From Lepraria neglecta (Eukaryota; Ascomycota; Lecanoromycetes; Lecanorales; Stereocaulaceae), in the NCBI GenBank assembly GCA_033220425.1, contig CM065646.1:1619501-1683500 (forward strand): 64,000 bases of DNA, read 5' to 3'. Position numbers and translations under genes: made by a program. Shown here piece after piece: positions 42,205 through 53,571 of this stretch (its first letter is position 1; each line of letters begins with the position of its first letter). The notes beneath the pieces were generated by a model that ran no database searches, had not been told where the DNA came from, and saw only the letters and a program-made list of their open reading frames with translations.

Positions 42205-44153
42205 CTATCTTTGCTTTCTCGAAGACTCACTGCTCCCATTCTGTACGCGTTTGAGCCGTTTATTGAACCAAGTAGCAAAGAAAGCAACATCCAGTACGAG
42301 TCCCGCGAATGAAACACCGACGATAAAATACCATTTGATTGATGGCGGATTGTTGATGAGTATGGAGACGTTCATACCAAATATACCCTGGTTGGACAAT
42401 GAGTTGATGAATTATCGGATTAGAAAGGGAGGGAGATTGTACCGAGACGGCTATGAGTGGAAAGAAGATGAACGTGATCCAAGTGATTCGGCCCAAGTCA
42501 TGAGCTTCTTGTTGAGCAGCATCAGCGCTCTTTTGGGCAGCTTGGGCTTGGCGGACGTTGATGATGTTGTAGGTCTGTGGGGTAAAGTCAGCATATGTTC
42601 AGCGGCTGACTCTCCCTTTTTATGAGCTTATAAGGTTAGAGATGCTTTGGCATTTTGATCGAAAGTCCTCTGCCACGGTTTTCTCGAGAGCTGCTAAAGC
42701 GTCTATTATCAGGGCAAGTGGATCCTCGCGTTCAATATTGGGAATCTTGACATGCCGGATAAGCTCTTGCATGTAGGTCCTAGTCTCTGAAACAGAATTC
42801 CGCTGTGCGGTGATGAGTTTTTCTAGTAGATGCCATGTCAGCAGGTCTTGCCATGTGCTTCTTGCGACTCGTTCGAGGGCGCTGACGTCGAGATCGTGGA
42901 AAGCGATTTGTTCCTGGAGAGCCTAGTCAGCGATGAAGAAAGGCTAAGTAAATGGTTTCAAGCCGTAGCACCTACTGAGTATACAATATATTGTGAACAT
43001 TCGTCAATAACATTCTCGAGATCCGCAACTACCCCTTGCCAGATTCGCGCCACGAACCTTTGGACGAAAGCAAGTGCCGTAGACTCGGTGTCTATCCGAC
43101 TGTTAAGATTAGCGGGGATGTCCCATAGGTCTACTCCAGGTGCGACTGGGGAGATCCATGCTGTAAAAGGTAAGCCATCATCGGAAGAGTGGAGCTCGTT
43201 GAACAGTATGACTGTTCTTCGATGGCTGAGCGCGTTGGTTGATGTCCAAGCTCTGGGACACAGAGGTGAGGCTGTGATATGATCGGTGTTTCCTACCCTT
43301 ATCACAATGGCAATGGCTGTAGTCCGACGAACTAGGTAGTATAGACCCTGATGATATTAGCTTGGATTAATTGATCCGAAGTCGTGGACTTTACCTTGTT
43401 GTGTTTAATTTTCATCAAAGTATTTGAGGTAGGGTCCGTCATTATGCCCAGCCAGTCAAAACCAAAATGGTACAGCATGCGGTCTGCGCCAATTGAAAAA
43501 AAAAGTCAGTGGAAAGTTCTTGGACTCAGAAGGACTCTAGAAGGGGACTTCGAAGAAGCGAAACCTTTCGAAGCCACCATCTTTCCACTGGAAGTCGAGG
43601 TGCCTCTCGAAATAAAACTGAGATCATTCCGTTTCGAAGCTGCATCGAGAAAGAGTTCGAACCTCATCAGGTCTGGATCCTCTTCGTAGACGCCTCTGTG
43701 ATCGGGAGGTACGTCTTTGACGTATCTACGGCAGAGCAAGCTCCGTGCATATTGCCAGTTATTCTCGTAGCTGTCAATGTCAATGCTGCAATTACAATTT
43801 TCCGCGGTGGAAGCCCACTAAATACGATCTAGGGATCTTATATCGTGATGTCCTGACTATTTGAATCAGCGAGATGCTAGCCAGCCATGTTCAAAAAGAT
43901 GCTGTACTAGAGAGCCAAGCAATGGCTGAATCAGGATCTGCTCCAACTCCCTTGCCGTAGTGAATTTCTCAGCTGAGATATCTGATATTCGAGGATGTCC
44001 TGGCGTGTTCAATACAAGGACTATATCAATGGCTCTACTCCTCCCGGAGTCCTGGCCCATTTTCGGCGCATTCTGGCGCTGTGGCGGATTTGCGTAGAAC
44101 GGGCTTTGCACCAACGTCAGGACCATCCTAACGATTCTGGAGTAATGCTGCAA
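42205..44153 (-). pseudogene. CorA-like membrane protein 2, probably decayed
   Basis: Consecutive minus-strand blocks read as a fungal CorA-like protein: RSRAIDIVLVLNTPGHPRIS, ELEQILIQPLLGSLVQHLFE, DSYENNWQYARSLLCRRYVK, HRGVYEEDPDLMRFELFLDA, MLYHFGFDW, VDLWDIPANLNSRIDTESTA, PLALIIDALAALEKTVAEDF, TYNIINVRQAQAAQKSADAA and the C-terminal GIFGMNVS plus IKWYFIVGVSFAGLVLDVAF. A GMN motif is kept. The frame breaks between FDW and MTDPTS near 43445, a stop ends the block before TYNIINV with no GT donor, and the first block ends in a stop without a usable donor. It belongs to a different subgroup from CorA-like 1. Confidence 0.6.
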
Positions 44154-44260
44154 TGATTAGAACTTGATCCACGGCCAGTGCAGAATTTTGAGGAGTTTAG
44201 ATCAGAGGCTGACGATTTCACCAGTGATGACTGATAAGCGGGGCTGCCTCGAGGCTGCAT

Positions 44261-45206
44261 ATGCATGGCGAATCAGATCAGACACCTGACGCCACGGAAT
44301 CTCAGCTGAACGAGGAAATGCCTCAGCTGAAAAAGGACCTGGTTCAGGAGCCCAGCATAAGATATCATGATAATCGCAATCGAAAACTTCCCCTATCTCT
44401 GCATCGTATTGAGCGACTATGCATAAAAACTGTAAGTAGAGCTCTAAATCGAAGTTGATGAAAAGTCGCAGTACTTGTTTCGGCAGTGCATTGACAACGA
44501 TCTAGCGAATTGCATCATTCGCAAAACTAGGTTTGAATACGAGGGTTGCAACCAACGGCCACGCCATACCACAACTTCGTCCAGAGTGATCTGGCAGTGT
44601 CCTCTTCACGAAGACAGCAGGCCTCTTTTTGACGCAAGAACCACGCGGGACCGAGTAAAAAGCCTAGCATCGCGCAGTTATTGGAAACATAAGTGCCCTG
44701 AATGCGAGTACAAATACGACTACTTATGTCCTCAGCACGAGGGGACCAGGCCACCGCAATATCGCTACGACGACGAAGATTGGAATACTCGCAGGATCAG
44801 TTCCAACGGTGGGAGGCCTCCTAAATACCCTAAATTCCCTGCAAAGGGTGAGACACTACCGAAAGTATACAAAGTTAGTACGTCGGGTGAGGAGGGTGAA
44901 GATGATTCTACGATGTATCAGCAACGTGGAAACCCAAGAGTACACACAGATGCTAGACGGCGCAACTCACCGAGACAGAGGAGTCCTGCAGCGCGCAGAG
45001 ATATCAGACGCAATTCACCCAGACCAAGAAGCCCCTCCACTCGTCGAGACAGGAGACATCCCTCACCAAGACCACGAACTCCAGATACTCGTCGACAGAG
45101 GCGGCGCGAGTCTCCAAGACGAAGAAGCCCTGATAATCGGAGAAGACACGGCCGTCAGGAACGCAGAGATACGGGGGAGCTTCCTTCTTTCTGTTGTACA
45201 CAGTAA
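44261..45206 (+). CDS. Cys/His cluster and Arg/Ser/Pro-repeat protein
   Basis: Exons 44261-44431 and 44472-45206 (40-nt intron, GTAAGT..CGCAG, phase 0) give about 301 residues. A central region has paired cysteines and histidines (FEYEGCNQRPRH, WQCPLHED, HKCPECEYKYDYLCPQHEG) spaced like a zinc-ribbon or treble-clef module. The C-terminal 90 residues repeat an R-R-x-S-P-R type unit about every 11-13 residues (NSPRQRSPAARRDIRR, NSPRPRSPSTRRDRR, ESPRRRSPDNRRR), reminiscent of RS domains in RNA-processing proteins. No family is recognised. The intron is unusually short, so the start could be the exon-2 frame instead. Confidence 0.55.
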
Positions 45207-45485
45207 CATGCTTTTGCGTGCATAAATATTATATCATTTCACGGCTGTTTTGTGCTTTGCGAGGGATGGCAGGAGGGGTAAGCGCGGATACTGAGAGACT
45301 TGGTGGAAAAGACAAAAGAGTGAGAGAAGGGAACCTTAAACACAAAGAAAATCCTATCGAATTATTTTTCTCCAGCGAGAGGTCGACGGTCAAAAGGACT
45401 CGACGATGCGAATAATGGTATTATAGGTAGGGCTCAGCTAGCAAGGAAGTCTGTATTGCATTGTATATGGATCTTACATCTCTGT

Positions 45486-47205
45486 TTAGGACGGGTTTGA
45501 GCTCTTAGGCAACTGCACCTGAAACACTAGCGCCTGATCATCAAGATTAAACCTACTAGCATCCTTATACGGATACTGTCCGAAGTTCAAGAGACCTACA
45601 AACACATTAGCCTCGTTCTCATCCCAACTCCTAATCCCCCTGCACCTCCCGCCTGGGTACGACTCACCATTCTGAGTAATAAAATCATCATCACTCAAGC
45701 TAAAAAGGAACCACTCTTCATCCTTCCCGTTCTCCCCATCAACAGGTACCAACGCCAAACTCTCCCACCTTCATTCAGCAAATACTGATCCTGCGCCCCA
45801 CCATTATGCAGTCTGAATCTCCCCAGCTGGGAGTTGACGTTGTAGTTAAGGAAGGTGCAATATTCTGTCGCTTTGACATCCGCATCGAGAACACCGGTAG
45901 CGGAGGCGATTGAGCCGTTTACTCCGTCGTTGGCATTGCTCATGATGTCCGTAGTGCCGCTGGAGCCGGAGATGTCGAAGATATCTGCGTGGCGGTAGAC
46001 ACTAAGAGAGGAAGACTGGCCATGCCCAGCACCGCTGTCGCGGGAATCGCCCGTTACCGAGAGAGTGGATTTCAGATTGTGCGGCTACTTTCTTGGCTTT
46101 GGACGCTTTGGCGGTAGGGTCGGTATAGATAGGAAGGGTGACCACGTATTCAGCCATATACTTTGCTTTGGAACCTGAGATGTCGTATTCGAGTAATCTC
46201 ACTTGAAGACGATTGGGATTATTAGGTCCGCCTTCTTGGTCGAGCGCAGACTACATGAGCGCGTAGAGGGTTTTGCCGTCACTAGAGACTGTCAGGCCTT
46301 CGAGACCTTGGTTGTTATCGCGGCCGGTGACGGTGTCGGCGGGGATGATGACTTCGCTGGGGTCGTAGATTGGTGGGGAGTCAGCGCTGAAGGAGGTACT
46401 GCTGTTGCGGTGCGGGATGTAGGCCATTGGAGGCATGATCGCTTGCTGCATCTTTCCTGACGCGGAGAACTTGTAGATGTAGGGACCATATTCGTCAGAG
46501 ACCCAAAATCCGCCGTCAGGAGCGAGGACAAGCCCTCCACTGTCAATGGGAATGCGTTTAACCCTGGCCCTGCACGGCCGAAGCCATCGCTTGTGTAGGT
46601 CGCTACTGGGATGATAGGGAAGCCAGGGTATGTGAGGTAGCCTGTTACGTCTGCGTCAAGTCCAGTCGTGGGCTTGCCATCGAGGCCGGTAAAGAGGATG
46701 GTGTCCTCGTATTTGAATTGCGATTTGGACCTGAAGGGTTAGCGAGGGTGGCGTTTAGTTGGGGCGTCAAGGTGATGCCAAATTTGTGGACGCGGTTCTG
46801 ATAGTTGAGCGTTCCCTCGGTATTCCTGTACGCCATGTTAGCACTTCAAGCATCCATATTACCAGCCATTGATTGAAGGCCAACATACCATCCCCTGTCA
46901 GGAATTGCGTATAGTGTGCCAGTGTACGTTCCACTCCTGATCTTCGTCCAAGACTTCCGATCTATAGCAATTGAACTGCCATAGCCACCAAGCGTGTCTC
47001 CGAACTTGTCCCTCGCCTCGGAGGCAACGAAGCCGTACCCAGCGAGCTCTTGCTAGGTGAATTGCCTTCCATCGCAGGTGGTTTGGTTGACAACAGGTGC
47101 TGGTGTAGCGGAGGCTCTTGGCTCGATGTCGACGAATGCTGGGCTTGCAGACGCTAGGAGTGCAAGGATAGCCAGGAGGGCGAGGGCGGTTCGTAGGAAG
47201 GCCAT
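45486..47205 (-). pseudogene. Esterase-like-phytase family secreted protein, ruined
   Basis: The start is intact: signal peptide MAFLRTALALLAILALLASA from 47205 and a normal intron (GTATGT..GCTAAC..TACAG, about 46910-46830). Family blocks follow in changing frames: ELAGYGFVASEARDKFGDTL, TEGTLNYQNRVHKFGITLTP, YEDTILFTGLDGKPTTGLDA, GGLVLAPDGGFWVSDEYGPY, GRDNNQGLEGLTVSSDGKTL, SALDQEGGPNNPNRLQVRLL, RDSGAGHGQSSSLSVYRHAD, TGVLDADVKATEYCTFLNYN and GENGKDEEWFLFSLSDDDF. Lesions: TAG at 47053-47055, frameshifts near 46735, 46560, 46035 and 45770, and TAG at 46251-46253 where the family has Gln (CAG). Intact relatives are secreted beta-propeller phytase/esterase-like enzymes. Confidence 0.85.
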
Positions 47206-48245
47206 TGTTGCTCGGGCAAGACAGCTGAGAGCTTGGGTTCGTCGAGTCTTTGCTGTAGTCCTAGCTCTCGTCTTCTCTCCATGGCTACCGAGCAGAATCA
47301 ACTTCTTTATACCCGCCCGCTCCACTCCAATTCCCGTACATAACTTCTCGACAGACCCGGCGACAGACTCGGCGGAGCGCAAGTGACGTCTACCATGCAC
47401 CAAATTGCAGGCGTGTCCCTAGATCGCCCCAACATCGTTGTCTGCCATGGACGTCAAAAAGCTGGGGACCTGCAGATAGAGATCAAGTGCAAGGCCCCGT
47501 TTCGGAACAGCCGCGTTTTGTTTCCATCTTGGGCCTTCTTGGGCCCCCTAAGCTGTGGGGTTTGGGTTGTTTCTCCGGCGTCAGCATGCATGAGGGCAGG
47601 GGGGTTTGGGAGGCATGTAAAGAATTTCGAGGTTTGATTGGGAAAACGTTTTGTCCTGTGTGTAATATTTGTATGGAGATGAAGGGGGAATATGCCTTGG
47701 CCACGAATTCTACGAAAACGATTTAGTTTGTAGTCACAATATTACTACATCTAACGATACACGTGCTTTCATTGATGTCCCTTCTACTGCCCGAGAATAG
47801 GGCTAGCTAAGTATGCAGGTACAGAATCGAGAATACACATGAGAGATTAGAATTGGCCCCTTTCTTTTCTATGATTTCCTCCTTACCATCACACCATTTT
47901 GAGAGCATATGTAAGGTAAAGTGACTAATTATCTCGTTACCCTCGCACCATTTTGAAAACACAAGAAATGCTTTCCATCCTCACACCGCTTTAGAACACA
48001 CCCTTTCGATATCCAGTGGAAACTAGTCCGCCCACTGAATTACTATCGAGAATCCACCGTAGTTGTGCTCCGATCTGCTATTCGGGGAAATGTTCAGTGA
48101 GACCTCAGGCACTGCCTGAGGTAGCACCATTTCGATGCAGGTAGAATAAGAAAGAAAGAAAGAAAGACTGCCCGCAGAAATGCGTATCAAGGTGGTATCG
48201 CCGCTGTAAAGATTCGCACTGAATGCTTTGTTGCTAGATCGTTGA
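47206..48245. other. Intergenic with simple repeats
   Basis: No supported gene. Three imperfect copies of a CACCATTTTGA-type element with a CCTTACC or CCATCCTC lead-in lie near 47882, 47938 and 47972. A GAAA microsatellite runs from about 48148 to 48167. Confidence 0.5.
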
Positions 48246-50097
48246 TCACTGGTAAGGATTGCCGCCGTAATTCTCATATCTCCCGGTCATTACTGCTTCG
48301 ATCGCGTCCAGAACTTCGAATTCTTCTAAAACAGCGCCGAAACTGTAGAAAAGACTGTAAGCTATCTGGGCTCGTAGAAGAATTGAAGTTGCCATCGGCA
48401 GGTGAGCAGCAAGATCACGTACCCGTAGCAACGACTCCTCGTCTTCAACTTCTCCTTCAACGACTCAAAGTGCGTCATGGTCATCATGGGATAACGCTTG
48501 TCGTCCCTAATCATCTTCAGTGCCATCACAGGCGTGATCTCCCCATTGAGGTCCAAGTTGCTGCTGGCAATCATCATGGCGTTCAAGTCCGCGTTCGGCA
48601 GGTTGGGCATCTCGTGGGCGAAGCGGGCGTCCTTGTCGACGGGCATGCCCTTGTTGTCGAGCGAGTTAACGATGGTATTGTGAGATGGACACGTCATCAT
48701 CAATGCGTGGCCGCTGAGTTCAGACGAGTTTTGATTGACGGCACGCTGGACCATGAAAGTTGTGTGGTCTCTGCAGGACTCTTCGAGGCTGGTGTGATGA
48801 ATATTAGCAGCTGTTATCTATTTGTGAAAGAGACAGCGGAATGAGGAAGAGCGGCTCGGTGAGTAGCCTTACGCAAGAACGAAATCGACGCCGACGCTGT
48901 CGTGATCAATCCCTGGTGCCCCATAGACCGTAGCGCTATTCTGGTAGCCAGCATTTGCATCAGGCTGAGTTGAGTACAGCTCCGTTAGTGCTCCCATCTG
49001 GTTTTCGATCTCTCTAGCTTGACGGTGGTTTGTACGATCATCGTAGGCGTTACCATTAGACACCATCGAGACGTCAGCAGACAGGCTTGGCTGGTTGAAT
49101 CCGTTGACATTAGACATCATCATGGCTTGAGAGGTGGCCTCGATAGGGCTGTATGCGGGTACGGTCGAAGAGGCGCCGTAATTGCTGTTGCTAGGAGTCA
49201 TGAAAACACCCTGTATGGAAGAGTCAGATGAGCTGTAAGCAGGTGTCGGAGCGGCGCTAAGCGAGTCGTTTCGGGGTGCTAGGCCATTGACAGACATCGT
49301 AGTGGTTGCCGGACTGATACTTGGGTAGCCATTGCTTGCCGAGACGTTGTACTGCGAGCCATTATAATTGGCCCCGTAGGCTTGAGCCGGAGCCGGAGCC
49401 GAAGCCGGAGCCGGAGCCGGAGCCGGAGCCGCGAATCCATTGGTGTGAGGCTGCTGAGGGAGCTGGTCGATCAGGGATGGGGAGGCATGATAAGGAATAT
49501 TGTTCACGGATAGCAGATTCTTGATCATGCGGTTCTCGGCCACAACCGAATTTTTCTCTTTGACCACCGCAGAATTTTGATCTTTGAGCCGGATCACTTC
49601 AAGCTCGAGAGCTTTGAGATATGATTCTTTGCGCTCGCGATGAGTTCTGTGAAGCCCATCAGTACTTTGAAAGCATGCTGAAGCAGAGATGTTAGGGTGA
49701 TCAACGTGGCAAAGTCAGGGCGGAAGCTTACCGTTGAGCCTGTCTATTCAGCTCTTGGCGACGATTGATAGCTGGCTTCGAATCTGGTTTAGGTCCACGC
49801 TTTTTCGGTGCATCACCTGCTGTACGAATAAATTAGCACCTTTGGTGCACAAATACAGAAGGCGATCTTCAAACTCGGTATAAACCTACTCTTTGTGGTC
49901 TTCTTCTCCGCCGAGTTCTTTCTTCCTAGTAACCCACCAAGAAAACCCTTCTTCGAATCGTCGCTGCCCCGAGGGGCACTGGGGAGTGGCAATTGGCCTT
50001 GGAGGGTCTCTCTACTGCCATTGAAGTACGGGTTCGTGAGTGAGCTATTGTGTTGCTCATGAGCTGGTTCGAATGGTCGCTGCGAGAAGCCTGCCAT
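48246..50097 (-). CDS. bZIP transcription factor (Yap/AP-1-like basic region)
   Basis: Five exons: 50097-49890, 49819-49732, 49646-48873, 48788-48423 and 48354-48246. All splice in phase and give 514 residues. The basic region NRRQELNRQAQRTHRERK and the following leucine zipper (YLKALELEVIRLKD to VVKEKNSVVAENRMIKNL) are complete and span exons 2 and 3. An Ala/Pro tract (49386-49430, GGAGCC repeats) precedes an Asn/Ser/Tyr-rich region. A conserved C-terminal domain has LEESCRDHTTFMVQRAVNQN and ALMMTCPSH. Such proteins bind DNA as dimers and regulate stress or metabolism. Exon 2 begins at a tandem acceptor (CAGCAG) that may yield two isoforms. Confidence 0.9.
49386..49430. repeat. GGAGCC hexamer repeat (coding Ala-Pro)
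   Basis: Seven or so near-perfect GGAGCC units inside the bZIP gene encode an Ala-Pro tract on the minus strand. One unit is changed (GAAGCC). Confidence 0.85.
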
Positions 50098-50926
50098 ACT
50101 TGGTATCTGTGATGATGATGGAGCTCGAGATTATGGTCGTTGGTGGCGGTTTGCAAGTAGTGAGGATGAGAAGCAAAATACGCGACCGGATCAAAATATG
50201 TGTCGCGAGATATTATACTAAATTTTAGTGCGCTGAGCTCACATGGTCACCACCGGCGAAGGGTGAGGCATAGAAGTAAACGAAGAGAGTAGACTCAGGC
50301 TCGCAATGCCTATTTTTACTGAAATCGCCGGAGACAACATCGAATCTCTAGGGATGGCCCGAGATCTAGATAGCGGTTCGGAGATGGCTACCAGGTGCGA
50401 AATATTTGTTGTTGTTGTACTTGAATCTCAACGGCTTGTGGCATGATCTACGGGTCGTTTGTCGGAGAAGAATTGAGTGGGTATTTGCCGCGGAGGAATC
50501 ACAACTTGCTCATGCAAGGTACCGAGTATTCCAGCTTAATGCTCTCGGGCGGGTGGTTTTCTGGGGTACTTTATCTCTTGGTACGATGAATGGAAAGGTG
50601 GGATCGATGGGCAATTCTCACAGAAATGTTAGATATTATATTGACGTTCAAGAAGGTTCTCGGCGCGGTCGGTTGGCTTGCCGTTGGTCCGCCAGAAAAT
50701 GAACTTTTCCCGATTGAGTTGGACTGGCTGCATATTCCCGCAATCGCAGGGAATCATTTTGCTACCAAACATGATTAGCTCTGAAGGTACGAGTAAGTTC
50801 CGGCGTCCTGCATAATGGTGACGAGACGATCCTACCCTTGCTTCATCGCATAAAGGCCTTGTCGGCTGATAAAGATCTCAGGTACCAAACACATTATTGT
50901 ATGTACAAGCTTTAGATCATCAAATA
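50098..50926. other. Intergenic, bZIP promoter side
   Basis: No supported gene. It ends in the TA that flanks the MITE copy at 50927. Confidence 0.45.
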
Positions 50927-51235
50927 GGGTTCACCTTCTCAACCGACCATACCCCCCAAACGTTCACCTTGCTCTAACTCTACAGATACGAAGTTTGACA
51001 ATATATTTTTGCGTATAGAATTGTGGATTTTATACGTCTCTAAAAAGGTTGATACCGAATCTTTTATCGAAATTTGCTTGGGTGGTGAATTGTAGAGCTC
51101 TGCAAATTTTCGCTGCCCGCGCCCCTAGGAGAGCCGTAGCGTGGTACCCGGGAGCAGAAATATCGATAACTCCGGGCGGCAGCCCTACAAGGCTGGCCCG
51201 TTGGGGGGTTTGGACGGTTGGGGGGTGAACCCTTC
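50927..51235 (-). mobile_element. MITE, family 1, diverged copy
   Basis: The left end begins GGGTTCACCTTCTCAACCG and the right end closes GGTGAACCCTTC; both are flanked by TA. The ends are imperfect inverted repeats of about 38 bp and match the termini of the copy at 53234-53530. The interior also matches that copy, in opposite orientation: the plus strand here has TTTTCGCTGCCCGCGCCCCT followed by AGGAGAGCC, against GGCTCTCTTAGGGGCATAAT then CAGCGAAAA there. There is no coding capacity. It ends 64 bp beyond the stop codon of the lyase gene. Confidence 0.7.
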
Positions 51236-51298
51236 TATGTACAAGGCCGTGGAAATCGGCGTCAATATTGTCATCAGCTCAACCCTTGCCTGCCCACC

Positions 51299-53129
51299 TC
51301 ACAACTTCGACTTTTTCTTCTTCCCTCCACTAGCTTGCCAGCCAAACTCGAGCTTGGCTCCTTTGCCAGCCTCTATGATCACATTGACGACAGTAACCCT
51401 CTTCTCTCGGAAGCCTGCTTCGGTTGCCTTCTCCAACTCCTCCGGTGTCCTAACCAAATACCCAGCCCCTCCACACGCTTCTGCAAGTTTCTCGTATCCC
51501 ACCTCCCATCCTAACGACGTGCTTCTGAGACCTCCATGACCCGAACCCTCTTGCGTCTTTGTCTGCATCTTCAGCCATTCCTCGGCGTCGTCTGAGTCAC
51601 CGTGATAGACGCCGCCATTGTTCATAACGAATATGAGAACATCCATGCCGTACCGTGCCATTGTCTCTACCTCCATTGCACTGAAACCAAAGGCCGAATC
51701 ACCTTCCAGGGCCACAATCTTCTTCCGTCTTGCTGGACCGCTCTGGCCCTCTGCAGCGGAATTATTGTAGGCAGCATGTGCTGCCATAGCATAGCCGAGT
51801 CCAACACCCATAGTCGCGTATGTTCCAGCATCGAGTCGTAGGCGAGGATGGGAGACAGGGAAGATAGATCGAGAGATATCCATCGTATTAGCGCCTTCGG
51901 AGACGTAGACGATGCCTCCATTATCTGGAGGGGAGAGACGGTGAAGGGTACGTTCGATGACTGAGAAGGTATGGGCGTAGGTCATGGGAAGCTTTGAGGA
52001 TGAGGCTTTGGAGGTGGCGGTGGATTCGTTCTTTGATTTTGCGGCGGACAGGTGTTGGATGTATGGAGACGAGGTAGTGGAGTAGGACCAAGTTCCGAGG
52101 GCTTGGACGAGTTGGGAGACAGCAATGCCTATATCACCGATGATGCCGAGATCAGCGTTGCCTGCGTTCCTTCCTAGCTCTTCAGCTGAGATGTCAACTT
52201 GGATGAGTTGAGCAGAAGGGTTCCACTTCGGAGCATGGCCGAAGTGGAGGATCCAATTGAGGCGTGCCCCAAGTATGAGTACCACATCGGCTTCTTTCAA
52301 GGCTGTGCTTCGAGCGCTGGCCGTGTTGGCTGAATGTGAGTCTGCAACCACTCCTTTGCCCATTGGCGTTGGTAGGAATGGGAGATTCGTCCGTTCGATG
52401 AGCTCTCTTATCACCTGTTCTGCTCTTGCGTATGCTGCACCCTTGCCTATGATCACCAAAGGTGCCTTTGCCGACTTCAGCAATTGTGCAATCTTAAACA
52501 GCTTTGCTTCTTCTACTCCACCCTTGGGGGCATCCGGTATTGGTGCTGCCTCTGCTATGTCCTCTGCATCTTCCACAGCACCTTTAATGAGATCGGCTGG
52601 AAGATCCACAAAGCCTGTACCTGGCCGTCCGTACCAAGATGTCCTATATGTATTTTGTATCACGTCTGGTATCGATTCGAGGGTTGGAGGCCGTAGAGCG
52701 AGCTTTGTGTGGGGTGTGAGGAGGGAGATGGCGTCGAGTTCTTGGAACGCGCCACGAGAAACGAGGTGGGTTTCGGAGGAGCCGGCGAGGAGGAGGAGAG
52801 GGAATGCATTGACGTTTGCGTTTCCAATCTGAGTAGTGATTAGGCTTCATAAAAACGTTGGAAATGCAAATGCTTACCCCAGCCATCCCATGTAGCACGC
52901 CTGGTCCGCCCACAACAAGGCAAACCCCCGGCCTCCCTGTCAGGTACCCGTAGGCACTCGCCGCATAGCTAGCCGCTTGTTCATTTCTGAAGCCGATGAA
53001 CTTGATGCCCAGGTTGATGGCTTCCTCGGCTATCTCAACGACTGGGATGCCCACGATTCCGAAGATGACCGTGATGCCAATGTCACGCAGGCTGCGGGCG
53101 ATTATTTGGGCGCCTGTTGGAGGCGCCAT
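51299..53129 (-). CDS. 2-hydroxyacyl-CoA lyase, peroxisomal (ThDP enzyme)
   Basis: Exons 53129-52878 and 52828-51299 (49-nt intron) join in phase 0 to 593 residues; an upstream ATG at 53153 would add 8 residues. It cleaves 2-hydroxyacyl-CoA to formyl-CoA and an aldehyde (alpha-oxidation), or may act as an oxalyl-CoA decarboxylase relative. Three ThDP-enzyme domains are visible. The N-terminal pyrimidine-binding domain has the catalytic Glu in [15 protein letters not shown] and [20 protein letters not shown]. The middle domain has [17 protein letters not shown] and [16 protein letters not shown]. The C-terminal domain has the diphosphate motif [11 protein letters not shown]...NNGG. The protein ends KKKKSKL, whose SKL is a PTS1 peroxisome signal. 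MITEs lie at both ends of the gene. Confidence 0.93.
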
Positions 53130-53233
53130 CTTGAATGAGAAGGGAACGATCAATACGATGCATGATGGTGAGCAAAGGACGCTCTTTCCCCCTTAGGAGT
53201 GCACGGCAAGCTGGGCGGCAATGATGTCAACTA

Positions 53234-53530
53234 GAAGGGTTCACCTACTAACTGGCCAAACCCCTAACTGGTCAGCCTTATAAGGCTAAACCCCCGGAGG
53301 TTTATATTTTATCACTCCGGGGTCCAGCTCCGGGCTCTCTTAGGGGCATAATCAGCGAAAATTGTAACTTGCGAAATATACACGTAGTGACTAAGATTGT
53401 AGTATAAAAGTTATAGAGTATTATAAGCGCTATAACTTTACACGCGAAAGTATTATATCATACCTTCTGCCTATGGAGTTAGAGGCGGTGGCCAGTTAGG
53501 AGGTTTGGCCAGTTAGTAGGTGAACCCTTC
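53234..53530. mobile_element. MITE, family 1 (297 bp, TA target duplication)
   Basis: Inverted termini of about 40 bp: left GAAGGGTTCACCTACTAACT followed by GGCCAAACCCCTAACTGG, and the right end is its reverse complement with a few changes (for example CTCC for CCCC). TA lies directly outside each end (53232-53233 and 53531-53532), the target-site duplication of Tc1/mariner-type elements. No open frame of note, so non-autonomous. It begins 80-105 bp upstream of the lyase start codon and therefore sits in that promoter. Confidence 0.88.
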
Positions 53531-53571
53531 TACCGGTGTTTTGCCGAAGTGTATTTCTCTCACGCGTTTTA

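Noticed and set aside
43384-43832. Plus-strand frames in the CorA-like 2 region
   Set aside because: The minus strand holds the family blocks, so these are antisense shadows.
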